Assembly: GCF_040054535.1 (NCBI RefSeq)
Contig: NC_090782.1
Coordinates: forward strand, 24,975,501-25,039,500
Direction: 5' to 3'
Source: Antennarius striatus
Lineage: Eukaryota > Chordata > Actinopteri > Lophiiformes > Antennariidae
DNA: 64,000 bases
A program made the translations under genes and the position numbers. Below the pieces are notes generated by a model, which searched no databases, was not told the DNA's origin, and worked only from the letters and a program-made list of their open reading frames with translations. Within the stretch, counting starts at the first letter, position 1, and each line of letters begins with the position of its first letter. Of this stretch, positions 47,658-59,968 are shown piece after piece.

Positions 47658-50600
47658 TATCCTTTCTTGGAAAGCCACAATTTTCTAATTATATCCTGGC
47701 TTTCAAATAAAAAGCGTTTACAGCCGATCCGTTTGCGTAAATGCCATTCCTGTCTGTCCAGAGATGCTCCATTCCTGCCCAGAGACAATAAATAGTTTAT
47801 TGCTTTTATTCGTCATGGTTTTATGTATTGCCAAGCCCTGAAAAGAATTTTTTTTTAAAAAGCATATTTTCCCACTAATGACCGTGTGTGATTTATAGAG
47901 GCTTTGACATGGGGGTGTCAGTGCTTTCAAACCCAGGCATAATTAGACCTCTGGAGCTCCGCGCAGCGCAAAACACATCGGACAGAAGGGCTGTGTTTCC
48001 CAGAGAGGCTGTGCGGTTTGGGTCGGATGCTGAACACTGGTGAATGAGAAAAACGCCTGGAGGTTCCCCACCACCACCACCACCCGCCCCCAAACGCACA
48101 CACACGGATACACGCACGCCCACAGAGGTCAATGATATCTGAAACTAACATAATGATTGGCTTTGACACACTTTCAGGATCGGATACAAGAGGAGAAGAA
48201 AGAGCGTACAGATCGGCCAAAGGGGTAGTCGAGCATGAGCTGTTCCCCTGCCGGGCGGAGAAACAACCGATTCCCCCTCCCTCCTTCGTCCTCACTGACC
48301 CTGAATGCTCACCGTGATCCTAACAGGTCACCAAAGAGCAGGAGTTCACACTTCTTGGATGCCCCTCCTCTGGCTCCCGCGCCTCCTCTTCGCACCTTCC
48401 TCCTTTGTCTCGTTGTCCTCTTCGGGTTCCTCTTTTGGGTTCCCTTCAAGTGATTTCTAATGACACGCTGCATTCTCCCCACAACATGTATTTCAGAGTT
48501 AATGAATCAGGCGGTACATGGCCTCGTTAAAGTTGAAAGCGCTGCTCGCCACCGCAAAAGTATATGGTGCTCTGGATCGGGGGGCCGTTCGCGCCGAGGA
48601 GCAGGCGGCGCTGCAGCTGCGTGTTCGGTGGTGAACTCCATGAGTGTTGAGCAAGAAGGTAAATCAATCAAGAAGTAAGTTTGGATTTTTACTGTGTTTG
48701 TTTCTGGGCTGCATTCAGGAACTACAACACTTGAGCGAACACAGAGTCGCTGCACCGAGCTCCAGTTGGAGGATGTTCCTGGGTTTTTCCAGTGGTTCTC
48801 CCAAATCTAAGCCACAAGTTTACAATCATTGACCAGTTGGTCCCGAAACGGTCCAACCCTTAACTTTGTGACTATGATAGTGGTTCCTGACAAATCTTAT
48901 CCCATTCAAAAACCATCCAGTTCTGCAACATTCCTGTTTTACCTTCTCCTTCAGATCCACCAGAGGGTTTCTAGGGATTCCAGGTAGACTGCCTCTAGAA
49001 TGATCCAGGACTTCTTCTGGAACCAGGTGGACTCTGATCTCTGCCCAACTCTTCTAGTAATTCCTGATCCTCGATGGATTTCAGGCCATCGTTGATCATC
49101 TCCTAAGGTATTTGAGTTTGCCCGTGAGGTCAGACTCTGAACTGCTTTCTTCGGTGGCTGACGGCTGAGTCATTCACTTGTTTGTCTGTTTCTTTATTGT
49201 TTTCCCATTGACTTTTCAAAGCAAAAAGATAACATCCTGAAAAACAATACGAGGCAAAAAATGTTGAAGAGACGACTCTTTTCTTGGTTTGGGAGGACAG
49301 ACAGACAGACAGGCAAGAGCTGACTTCGGCCTGTAGAGGGTTTTCTAATCCGGTTCTGACGCATCATACACCACCACCACCACTAGATTCATTCCTTTGG
49401 GGCAGTTCCCCTACCTGCCCAAGAAATTTCCTCCAAATCTGTTTGTGAAGTTCTGACTAATCCTGACAGACAGCTGAAACCCAACCTCCCTGCAGGCGCG
49501 AGTGATTATTCTTTGTCTTTCATCCAGGTACATTTCTGATTTCGAAAGTAATACCTGGACATAACTTCAAATGTTAGTCATCCTCAAAAAACTGGAAGTT
49601 CCAGGTAGTTCTACTGTAAGTCTCTGTGAGTCACTGCCAAAGGGAATAAACACTGATGTCTCATTCTGATAAAACAAAAGGTCTATTTTGTGTGAGAAAC
49701 CACAAATCTGGCCAAACCAGGATGTGATAAAAGACGTTTGACATCAGCAAACGGCCTCGCCGTCACATGGACACCCCTCCCTTACCCCGCCGACAGGTAG
49801 ATAAGTCATCACTTCCCATCAGTCGTGTCCGAACATTATTTTACAAGGTACTTTTCCTTTAACGGATTTAATTCTGCTGACAAAAGACAACAGGAGAGGA
49901 AAAACAGCGTCATAGGATGACGTCTGGGAACCAGATTGAAACCTGGGGAATGTTCTTTGTTCAAATCTCATCCAACAATCGCAGAGCTTCCACGTTTACG
50001 AGGCCAGCGAGTGAAAAGGAAACACAGCTTCATAAAACACCAGTGAGCTGCTGAAGGACAAGCGGAGGAACAATTTATGGCATTGGTATGGTCTCAGCTC
50101 CACAGCGGCGGCGCTCCTGATGATTATCAGGACAGATTGATAACATTGATTTTTTGCAGCGCGTCACAGTCACCTGACCAGCGACAACTGGTGGAGACGG
50201 ATCAGGAGGTTTTAATAGCCAATCACAGCCCGGCTTTAAGCCGCGCCAGTCATCCCTCAGGACCAATGGTGCAGCGTGCAGCTGGGCTGAAGCCCCGCCT
50301 TCTTGAGCTGTGCAGTCAAGGGGTTAAAAAGAAATTCATTATGGTCAAATCATCTGGTGGTGGAACAAGAAGAGGCTTCATCCGTCCCCTGGGATGAGCT
50401 GGAGATCTTCTGAGGTTCTGTTCCTTAACTGCAAACATTTAATGCGTTTATGTTATTTAAGTACGTTGATCTCTTTATAGGGAGTCCCAGTTTAACCTCT
50501 AGAGGTGCTTGAATATGAAATCATATCAAAAATATTTGCAGCGCCATCCCAGCTTCCTCATGAAATGTGTCTAAAGACGTCTTAAAGCCGAGAATAAATC

Positions 50601-51956
50601 CCACAAATTAGACTTTTAATTTTTGAATCTTGTTCATTTGAGGAATTTTAAAGCAGCAAGTCGTTTCATTGCTTGAAATTGGTTTTGGTTAGTGGAACGT
50701 TTAAATACAAGACTAGAATTAATTTCTCTCAGTTTGAGGCTCCAATTCTTCCAGTTTAAAGCTCCAGTTTGTGGCTCCAATTCTCCCCATTTGAAGCTCC
50801 AGTTCTCCCAGTTTGAGGCTCTGGGCTGTGATGAGATGATGCAACTCCACCGCGCTCTTACATCAGGCAGGACACCTACCTGATCTGGCCATGGAAGGGT
50901 TAACCCGCCTTAGCCTGCGTGCAGTAATGCACAGGTCATTAAACACGCGTTACCCCCCCACACACACCCCACCCACATCTCTCTGCAGCCCTTTTACTTT
51001 ATTTTAATACCCCTCCCCTCTGTGCTCTATGCTCCACCACCCCAACCTCTAACCTAAGTGGCAGGTGGGGGCATAAAATGTTGGGAGGTCCTCCGGCTCA
51101 GGACATCAAACGGATGCATCACGGGTGAGTCACCCCCCCGCCGTCTCCAGATTGCTGCCCTGCATCTTGACAGCAGAGCGGCTGATAAAACACTCGCCGG
51201 ATGGAGAGCGGGCCATGATTGGTCGCGGAGGAATGTAATCATTTTATTATGTTTCACTGCAGGGCCTCGGGACGCCGAGACCTCACCTCACACGCCATCC
51301 CATTCCAGTCGCTGTGTGTGTGTGTGTGTGTGTGCGTGTTCTGATTGTGGTGTGTGTCCAGATCGGTGCACACACATTCCTTCCATTTGTAACATCGGTG
51401 TGCTGCATGCATGAAAGCTTCTCCTCCGGGAGAAAAGAAAGATGTTTGTGGCGTTGGCCATCCTAACACGACCGGAGTGTTTCAAGTCTTTAGCTGCTAA
51501 TGTCGAGCCGGAGAAGAAGAGAAAGGTCCAGGTTCTGTAACCATAACGTCGGTGTATTTACACCGATTCAGGAGGTTGTTGTTTTTACCAGTCTTTTTGG
51601 GTCAGGAAAGATCTCACAGAAAAGCCAACAGAGTAGCAGTTAGCAGCGAACAGGTTTAAAGAAGAAAACTGAAGCCAAGACGGGGATGAAATCCGCCGTG
51701 GAACAGGAAATGTCACAGGAGAAGTCGATGTCGGGTGTGCCACTCCCTCTTTGCAACTCAAAAGTATGCATTTAAACCCCCACCGCCACAGGGAAACGGT
51801 CTGTTTCATTCAAATCTGTCAGAAACCTCTGGCCAGCCAGGTGAACAAGAAAACCATCATGGATCCATTGTTTATCAGGTTCTACTCCAAAGTCCGATGG
51901 TTCTTTTCCTTGAGTCTACCTCCTCCGATCCATCCAGTTCATGGTAGTCAAATTTC

Positions 51957-52214
51957 CAAAAGACTCAATGGTCAAAAAGACTCAACAATCCAAAAGACTC
52001 AATGGTCAAAAAGACTCAACAATCCAAAAGACTCAGTGGTCAAAAAGACTCAACAATCCAAAAGACTCAGTGGTCAAAAAGACTCAACAATCCAAAAGAC
52101 TCAATGGTCAAAAAGACTCAACAATCCAAAAGACTCAATGGTCAAAAAGACTCAACAATCCAAAAGACTCAATGGTCAAAAAGACTCAACAATCCAAAAG
52201 ACTCAGCAGTCAGA
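51957..52214 (+). repeat. 17/34-bp dimeric minisatellite
   Basis: Two 17-mers, AAAAGACTCAATGGTCA and AAAAGACTCAACAATCC, alternate to give a 34-bp unit present about 7.5 times. In the third and fourth copies CAATGG is CAGTGG. The array has no stop codon in any forward frame, which is why repetitive QKDSTIQKTQWSK-type frames span it. Confidence 0.95.
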
Positions 52215-52956
52215 AGGACTTGTCTGACCAACTTGTCTTGCGATGTTCAAAAGGAGCATCTCTGAACCCGAATGGAGTCCTCGCTGCGTTACCAGTTTTC
52301 TATATAAGATCTATGAGTCAGTTGACAATCATTCCTTTAAACAGGCCGAACTGGTTTTTCGACAAAGGAAAAGATCATAGTCAATCACTACTGTATGATT
52401 AAAGGTTTTGCATTCCCCTCCTTATTTGCCAGTACCTGTTAGTACCTCGAGTCGGATGTTCTATTCTCCCCCCTCCGTTTGTTCCCTCTGTCTGGTTGTT
52501 TTTCGGTTGAAATCCCTGAACTATGTTTTCGGTTATGTATCTGGTTCCTCCACATCCTTTTGTTTCAGGACACAAATGTCACGGTATAATCTCTGCCGTG
52601 ACATGTTTGTATTCATGTTTCCGTAGCCACGGCTTCATTTGAGAAAAATCATTTGCGTACTTCGCCCAGTGATTCATATCTGCAAGATTTTTTTCTTTGC
52701 CCTTCCAAGAATTTTCCTGAAAATCCCGCCAGTTGTTTTTCTGTCATCTGCTGACAGTAAAACAAATCAAACACAGTTGGCAAAGGTAATTAATTACCCC
52801 TCTCACACACAGATGACTTTCATTTTGTCAAGTAGAATCATTTCTTGATCAGTTCATCCAAATGAAAGTCAAACTTTGGATCGTCTTCATTCGATTTTGT
52901 TCCCTTCATCGTCCTGTAATGAAGAATAAAGCCTTTATGATAACAGCGGGTATGAA

Positions 52957-53364
52957 TCACAGCCGTTTCTGATCTTCATTAAGGATGTTGAACCATTTTT
53001 TTCCAGCTTCGTCCTCCAAGATGTTAGTCACACAACAAACAGTAAAAGAGTATAAAGGGTCGTTTGCCGGCGAAGTGACAGTAGGGTCACCTAAAGATCT
53101 ACCAATTCTTCTTTTCAAAGGCTTTTTGCCAAAGGTGTCAGAAGTAGGGCACAGTTCACAATAAGTTGAAGGGGTTGAGAAGAAGGCAATGATCAGAACC
53201 CAAAAAAGTCCAAACATTTCAGAGGTCAACCATGTTTCAGCGGCAGACAGAAAATCTATCTGCTGCTGCAAATCCACAGAAGTCGCGACACTGTGACAAA
53301 CGCCATCAAGTGCCATAGACAACGGAGAGAGAGAGAGAGAGCACAGGGGTCTAGACAGTGCCAT
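52957..53364 (-). other. unrecognised open reading frame with a signal-like segment
   Basis: The frame is 135 codons on the minus strand. An internal Met at codon 50 is followed by a hydrophobic stretch (FGLFWVLIIAFF) resembling a signal peptide, then a cysteine-containing region with KKPLKRRIGR and VCCVTN. I do not recognise a family. It has no visible splice partner and its base use does not differ clearly from its surroundings, so it may be chance or a fragment of an old element. Confidence 0.18.
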
Positions 53365-54608
53365 TTAAAAAGCATGGCCCTCAGCCTGCCTCATAAACTG
53401 TACATTATTCTGGGAAAGCAGCAGGAAACCAGCTGGACTACAGGAACTACAACGGGAGAGAAAGAAGAAAATATATAGAACATTCTCTTTCTGTCTAAGA
53501 CCATTGCCTCCAGCCTATGGCGTAATGAGGAATACATATTCAATCCAGAGACTGACTCTGGGTGAGTTGATAGGAAATGAGGGGAAAAGAGGGGAAAGAC
53601 ATAAGGACACAGTTGGGGTGGTTTGGTGTCGGATCAAGACTGGTAAAAAGCACCTTGATAGAAAACCAAGTTGCTTGGTCGGCATACCATGACCTTAAGG
53701 GTCAAGGCAATCTCAAGGAGGTGGCCGTTGAGGAAGCCGTCTGGGCCGTCCACTTACAGGCGCCAGTATACTCCAACAAAAGTACACAATGGCATCTTCA
53801 ACCCACCGCCCCCGATTGTGGTCGATGCAGGTACTACTTGGGTTTCCTTCTGTAACTTAGACGCCACTTTCTACAACTGGTTTCTCCAGGACACCCCTGG
53901 GCTGGAGGTTCGTTCACTTCATTCGTCCTAAGGTTCAAAACATTTTGCACCCAGTCCAGGCTGGGAACCTCTACGGATTCCTCGATAGATGTTGAAAAGG
54001 ATGTCTGGACAAGACACTGAATGTCAACTTGGTGCAAAAGCTTAAAGGATGTGTCTAAATTCAGACTGTCAAGTTGTCCTCCATTTAAACTACCACACCG
54101 TGCACATGGTGTGCACTTTTGGGCCGGGTATGATTCTGTGGTATCTACGAACCTTGAAGACAAGGGGTGAATCTCCCCTCGGTGATAGCTTCTGGTTTTA
54201 TTGTTTTAACCCGGCGTAACATGAATCAAATATCTTGACGGGCTGCAGATTGTTCAAGGCGAGGGCAGGGAGGTAGGTGGTGGGGCGATATGAGTGTCAC
54301 ATGGATGTGAAATGCATTGTCACAGCCTGATAACACGTATAAATAACGACAGATCCCTCCTTCCACCTCTCCACGCCAGCCTCCCTCGTCTTCCCCCGGT
54401 CCACCAGGAGCTCTGTTTAGACAGGATAGAATTCTCCGGGCCCACATGGGTGAAGCTCTGTCTTGTCTCTCCGTGGTGAGACAAGACTTACCCCTCAACC
54501 CCAACCCCACCCCCATCCATCATACTCTTTGGCAAGCGGGAGCCAGTCAGCTGATCCGTCCTGCTGAGGGGATTTGGCGTTCCACGTAGGCTATTTAAAA
54601 AGCGCTGA

Positions 54609-54610
<2 letters not shown>

Positions 54611-54642
<32 letters not shown>
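54611..54642 (+). repeat. (CT)n microsatellite
   Basis: Sixteen CT units, followed by three CACT units. Confidence 0.9.
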
Positions 54643-54646
<4 letters not shown>

Positions 54647-55030
54647 ACTCACTTTTTCACTATCTTGTGCACCGGCTCTTTTACAGCCAACCTACCCCTC
54701 ACCCATTCCTCCCATGTTGCTCCCTTTCCCCATCCCCCCTTCTTTTCAATCTTTTTTCTTCCTGCTCCCTCCTGCCTCGGCGTCTCGAGCCGCATGAAGA
54801 GCGAGACTTCTTCAGGAATCGCGGATTCATCCCAGAATAGTCTCGTATGCAGAGAACGACGTTCCGAAACGTTTTCCGATCTCGTTGCCTTTGGGGCAAC
54901 AACGGATATCGTGTGAATACCAGGGCAGTAGATGGCAATGTAAGCTAAATCAACACCAGAGAGTAAGAACACCCTAGAGATTCAACCCGTCCCTGCACAA
55001 TTCATGCACACACTGTTTGCGATACTTATA

Positions 55031-55043
55031 TGTGTGTGAATGT

Positions 55044-55086
<43 letters not shown>
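55031..55086 (+). repeat. (GT)n microsatellite
   Basis: An imperfect GT array with GAA and ATG interruptions in its first 20 bases. A second short one lies at about 55264-55298. Confidence 0.9.
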
Positions 55087-55087
<1 letters not shown>

Positions 55088-56658
55088 AACCAAGAGTAAT
55101 CATGCAGGCTTTATATACCAGGGGGGGCGGGGGGGAGGGTATCCAGCGCATGGACTCCCACATTTACCCTCTTACATTTACAACGGAAACAAAAACATGG
55201 CCTTGGGACTTCACGCCAATGCATAACGCAGGAGTGTGTGTGTCTCCAAATGCCTGTTTATAGGTGTGTGTGTGTGTGTGTGTGTATGTGTGTGTGATTT
55301 CTGAACATTCCTGCAGATTCCTTCAGACGTAAACGATGCCAGGAAATGCGTTTGATTTCTTTACCTAGACAAACGAACGAACCTCCTTTAACGCCTTCAA
55401 ACCTGGAGGGCTCTTATCACGCTGGGGGGGGGGGATGTGGGGGCAAGGGGACATTCATTAGCTTGTGTTTTAGCTGCCGGTAAAAACGTCCTCCTGACTG
55501 GAGTCACATATATTTGATGTCTGCACTCAACAGGATCAAAAAAGACTCGGTGAGTCACGACTCAGACGAGTCTCATGACACCGATGACCAAAGACGAAGA
55601 AGGATCTCGGCTCCGACTGGAGCGGCGGCCAAGGAATTTGTTCATGTGAGGGTTGTGATCCGGAATAACTGGCATGACGCAGGTATGAGGAAGTTATTAC
55701 TAGCGGTTAGCAATTAGCACGTAAGTGAAAGAAGAAAATGTTCCCACAATGTCTCAGGTGGGCCGTGAAGAAACCACTGATTAGATCCAGGTAAAGGGGC
55801 GGGGCCAGTTTTGTGCCACTCTTCTCATCGTTCACATATTCTTCCTGTTAGTCCTCATCTTCCTCTTTGTCTCTTCTTCCTGTCATTTTTAATCGTATTC
55901 CTTTCATTTCCGTCCTTTTGTACTCTTTTCCCTCTGTGACTTTTCCTCCTTCTCTATCTGTTGTTACAGAATTAGACTACCATCCACTCGTTTTCCTCCC
56001 ATCCCTTCTTCCTTGTCCCTCTCTGTCTAACCCCGTCATCTCTCCATCCACCACCCTCCCAACCAGCTGAATGAGCTCATTGTCATCTCGTGAAGAGTGC
56101 AGGTGTGCCTCTTCTTCTTCACCTCCGACCCCCGGCCCTCGACCCCACAAAGCCCTTTGTGAACTCTATTTACTGGCGACTCCAATGAAACTGCAGTCCA
56201 TTACCAACATCTCCTCTCTCCTTTTCTCTTCCCATTTTCTCCTCCTCTCAAGAAACCAATTAGCGACAATACAAGTAGGTTAGACTCCCTATTCAGAGTG
56301 GCCATTGTCCAACACAATACCAGGAAGCATTGTGAGCTAACAATTAGCGGCGATGGGGCAGTGTAGAGTGTCACTGACATTGTTGGGAGTTGCACAAGGC
56401 TGGGTTTGTTCCCAAAGCCGGAGCTGGACGGTGTGAAGGATGGCAGCGGGGGGGGGGGGTGTCAGGTGCTGAATTAGCCTGGACCCGGCCCATGTGGACC
56501 CGGGCGCACCAGGTGCTTATCGGACGCCGAGCTCAGGATACGGGAGTAGATCCCTGAGAGAGAGCGTGGCTTTCTTTGGGTCTACATGTTTATGTTGAAG
56601 GTAACCCTACCTGCATTGGATTGGGTGTGCATGCATGCATACCTCTATTTGCGTTTGA

Positions 56659-56659
<1 letters not shown>

Positions 56660-56711
<52 letters not shown>
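56660..56711 (+). repeat. (GT)n microsatellite
   Basis: A GT array of about 52 bp. Confidence 0.95.
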
Positions 56712-56713
<2 letters not shown>

Positions 56714-58041
56714 GTGTGTGAAAGCTGCGTCGGGTTACTTGTGTTTCTGGTTGGTCTTTGTCTGCAGGTGTTTCAGAGCAACCAAGTAAAGGAGGAGTCA
56801 TCTCAGGGCCTTCCCCCGACCTCGTGGCCTCCGGGCCGAGACACCCCCATTAGCCCATGCTAATGCAAACAGCAGCACCCTCTCCAAAGCCTCCACCCCC
56901 CCCCCCCCCCAGCACCACCACTGAGAGGTTTCACCTGGCTGGTGACTCCGTCCTAGAAGGTCACGACCAGAGGGTTAAGGGTTCAGTCATCATTGTTATC
57001 CTCCTCCTGCCACCAGCGACACTCTGAACAATCCCCCCCGGACACACCCCCTCTGCAGCATGACATCATTGCTTAAACAGTCAGCGAGTCTGGAGGAGGA
57101 GGCGGAGTCTTGGACAGCTGACGCCGGTCAGGTTTGACCTAAACGGATGAACCGGACGACGAGAGATAAGGTGGAAGTGGGAACGGGACACGCCCGGTGA
57201 TTATCGCGGTGAGGTCAGCGGACGGGGGCGGCTGAGAAACCGCTTCGTTAGACCGGCTCACAAACACGGACCAGAGGAGATCCTGTTTGGAGTCCTGCAG
57301 GGGTCAAATGAAATCAGATGCTGAAGTCCTGCAGGGGTTCCTTCCAGGTTCCTTTGATTGTAGGTGTGGCAGTTTCTCTAGGGGGGTATTCTGATGCCTT
57401 TAGCCCCCATTGGTTAAAATGATGGGTGGGGCAGAGGGGATGGAGCATGGAGATACTGAAGGTAATCATTGAAAGCAGTCCACAACGACCTGTTTCTAGC
57501 CTGACCCCCCACCCCCCAACTTTGAAACTTTACTTTTACCTCATTTAATTCATGACATCATCACTTTGGTTTCTAAATTGGATTTCAAGTCCTTCTCGTT
57601 CCGCCTCCCTCTCTCGGTTCCTCCCTTTGACGGCAGGTAGGAGGTTTGGAGGACACGAGCGCGAGAGACAAAGATGTCCGCCACTGGAGACGCGTCCACA
57701 CATTCAGGTTTTTAAACGCTCGATAAAGATGGGAATAAAAGACGGGAAATGAAAAAGAAAAGGAGAAAGAATGAGGCTGAAACTGAAGATGAGGAAAACA
57801 AAACCGCGGCTGAAACGTGAGCCAGTCGGAGAAAACACCGAAGACAACACATCTAAAGGCTAGCTAGAAACAACCAATCAAGACCCGGATCGTCCGTCGA
57901 TTACATTTAACTTTGTGTCATGTGATCATTTAACCCCCGTTAATGCAAAGATATGGATTTGATCGGCGCCGACGCGTCTGAACGCGCACTGAATCAGCAA
58001 AAGTGAGTCATCGCATTTCATTAGTGATGCAATGGCCTTCC

Positions 58042-58042
<1 letters not shown>

Positions 58043-58071
<29 letters not shown>
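58043..58071 (+). repeat. (CA)n microsatellite
   Basis: A short CA array inside an otherwise repeat-poor island. Confidence 0.9.
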
Positions 58072-58075
<4 letters not shown>

Positions 58076-58247
58076 CTCCCTCATTAGGTGTATTGTGGGG
58101 ATGCTGATGTAATGCAAGTTAATCTGTTGGCCCCTGGTTGGCTCGGTGGCCCAGTGGGAGCTCTTTGTGTGGGATATTACCCCGGCCCCGCCCCCTGGAG
58201 ACAGGTTCATTAAGACCGAGGCTGATACCCAGGCGCTCAGGCCTTTT

Positions 58248-58249
<2 letters not shown>

Positions 58250-58283
<34 letters not shown>
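58250..58283 (+). repeat. (GT)n microsatellite
   Basis: A GT array of about 34 bp. A further one of about 22 bp lies at 58431-58452. Confidence 0.9.
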
Positions 58284-58284
<1 letters not shown>

Positions 58285-59791
58285 AGCTCCACCAGAAACA
58301 ATGCTATGCCATAAAGGCAGTGCTTTCTCAGCAGGAGCCTGAGAGCACGTTCAAGCCCCCGGGGGGGGGAGAAGGAATCTTTGCTGTCGTGAGGAGTTCA
58401 TAAACTTTGCATTAGCCGTATGTGCGTGCGTGTGTGTGTGTGTGTGTGTGTGCATGTCCTCCTACCTATGGGTTGAGATGAGGACAAGGTCAGTTGAGGG
58501 AACGGTGGATCAACCTCAGGGAACAACCTTCCAGACGTTCTGTGATTTATTTTGACAGACTTTTGGCGATGCAGGCAGAAATATGGATGAAATATGAGCT
58601 TCTGTTCGCTCTGGATTGAAGCAGCACAGTTTAATTATTACATTCCCCCTCAATCCATCTGTAAAACATACCACCCCACCCCCCCTCTGCACAAATGAAC
58701 AACATCGGTCAACTTTAAATTATGTCCATAAAATACTGAAAACATCTGCGGAATAAATTCAAGATGTCCAACAAGTCATCTGAACAATTTTTTTTTTGTG
58801 TTAAATTCAGGAGAAAATAAAACGTGTTCTTCAGGGGTTTAAGAACTAATTTCCATTTTAATGCAGGGGAACCAACGGGGGTGTAGGAACAGCAGAACTC
58901 AACGACTCCACCAACGGGACGGTGAATTATTTAGGGTCCAATAATTTTATGGAAGCAGAAAGGTTTAAAAATATCCAGACTTTCATTTAACCGCCTCGAT
59001 TGTCGTAAAAACAAATCCAGACTCAACAGAAACCGATTAAAAGTCTCCAAACTGATTGATTAAACCTTTAATCCCGGGACCAACGTGAAAGGGTTCTGGC
59101 TCTGCCTGCTGCTTTGGCTTTGCGTTGCATTAAAGCTCGTATTAAATGACTGACAACGACTCACCTGACGTGAACTGCCACGGATGGAAACGTGCCTGGA
59201 GGGCAGCACACACGCCTGCCAGAGCAAACACAAGACAAGCTCTCTGATTTGTCTGATTTGGGACTCGTTCCTCCTGAACGTAGTGTTTGATATTGTTTTT
59301 GGAAGCTTCTGGATCTCGACAAAGACTTAAATAAAAGTTCTGTGGATTTGAACCAAGTTTGGGTGCAAACAAGTTCATACCTGGAAGCTAGGGTGGAGCA
59401 GGAGTCCTGGGAGAGGTCTCTGTAATGCAGAAGAAGGTGGGGCATTTAAGGCAGGGCTTGGCGCCCCAAAAATTTAACCTTGGAGTCTTCGGTTTGACCT
59501 CTAGAATCAGTTGGGTCAGATGTGGCAGCCAATGGGGAGGGCAGGCGTTGCTACATTGAGTATTGCATGGGCAACCCAAGTATGACAGACCCAACAGCCA
59601 CTAGTATGACCTGCAGGGTCATTAGCATGTTATCGCTAACGGCTAATGGCTGGGTTTGGTGCAGCAACAACACATGACGGATTAAAAAGTCCTAAATAAA
59701 TAGATGAGTCCCACCCCCCCACCCCCCAGCCACCAAGCTAAAAATAGGGACGGGATCATTGGTGGGCCGGTGTGGTTTAAATGTTGTGATG

Positions 59792-59815
59792 GTGTGTGTG
59801 TGTGTGTGTGTGTGT
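59792..59815 (+). repeat. (GT)n microsatellite
   Basis: Twelve GT units just before a repeat-poor stretch with TEAD-like motifs. Confidence 0.9.
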
Positions 59816-59903
59816 AGCAGCAGCGCTCTTAGCCCGGGCTTTAAATAGCTAACTCAAATAAAGCCAGAGGAGGCCGGGGATCAGAGGGACTCTGTGAGGG
59901 AGG

Positions 59904-59968
59904 CATTCCCAAACAGAAGCCGGCCTTCGGATTCCCAAACAGCATTCCAAACAGCGATGCCAGGAATG
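59904..59968. promoter_or_regulatory. cluster of three TEAD-type CATTCC motifs
   Basis: CATTCC occurs at 59904 and 59943 on the + strand and at 59968-59963 on the minus strand, three in 65 bp, within a repeat-poor stretch. TEAD factors bind this M-CAT word. Enhancer function is inference only. Confidence 0.3.

Noticed and set aside
51941..52402. 153-codon repetitive protein
   Set aside because: The 34-bp minisatellite has no stop in any forward frame, and the same peptide appears in all three. The unique parts do not look coding.
54800..54960. Possible transposon end (CAGAGAACGACGTTCCGAAA region)
   Set aside because: The texture is repeat-like, but I found no second copy, inverted termini or target duplication in the window.
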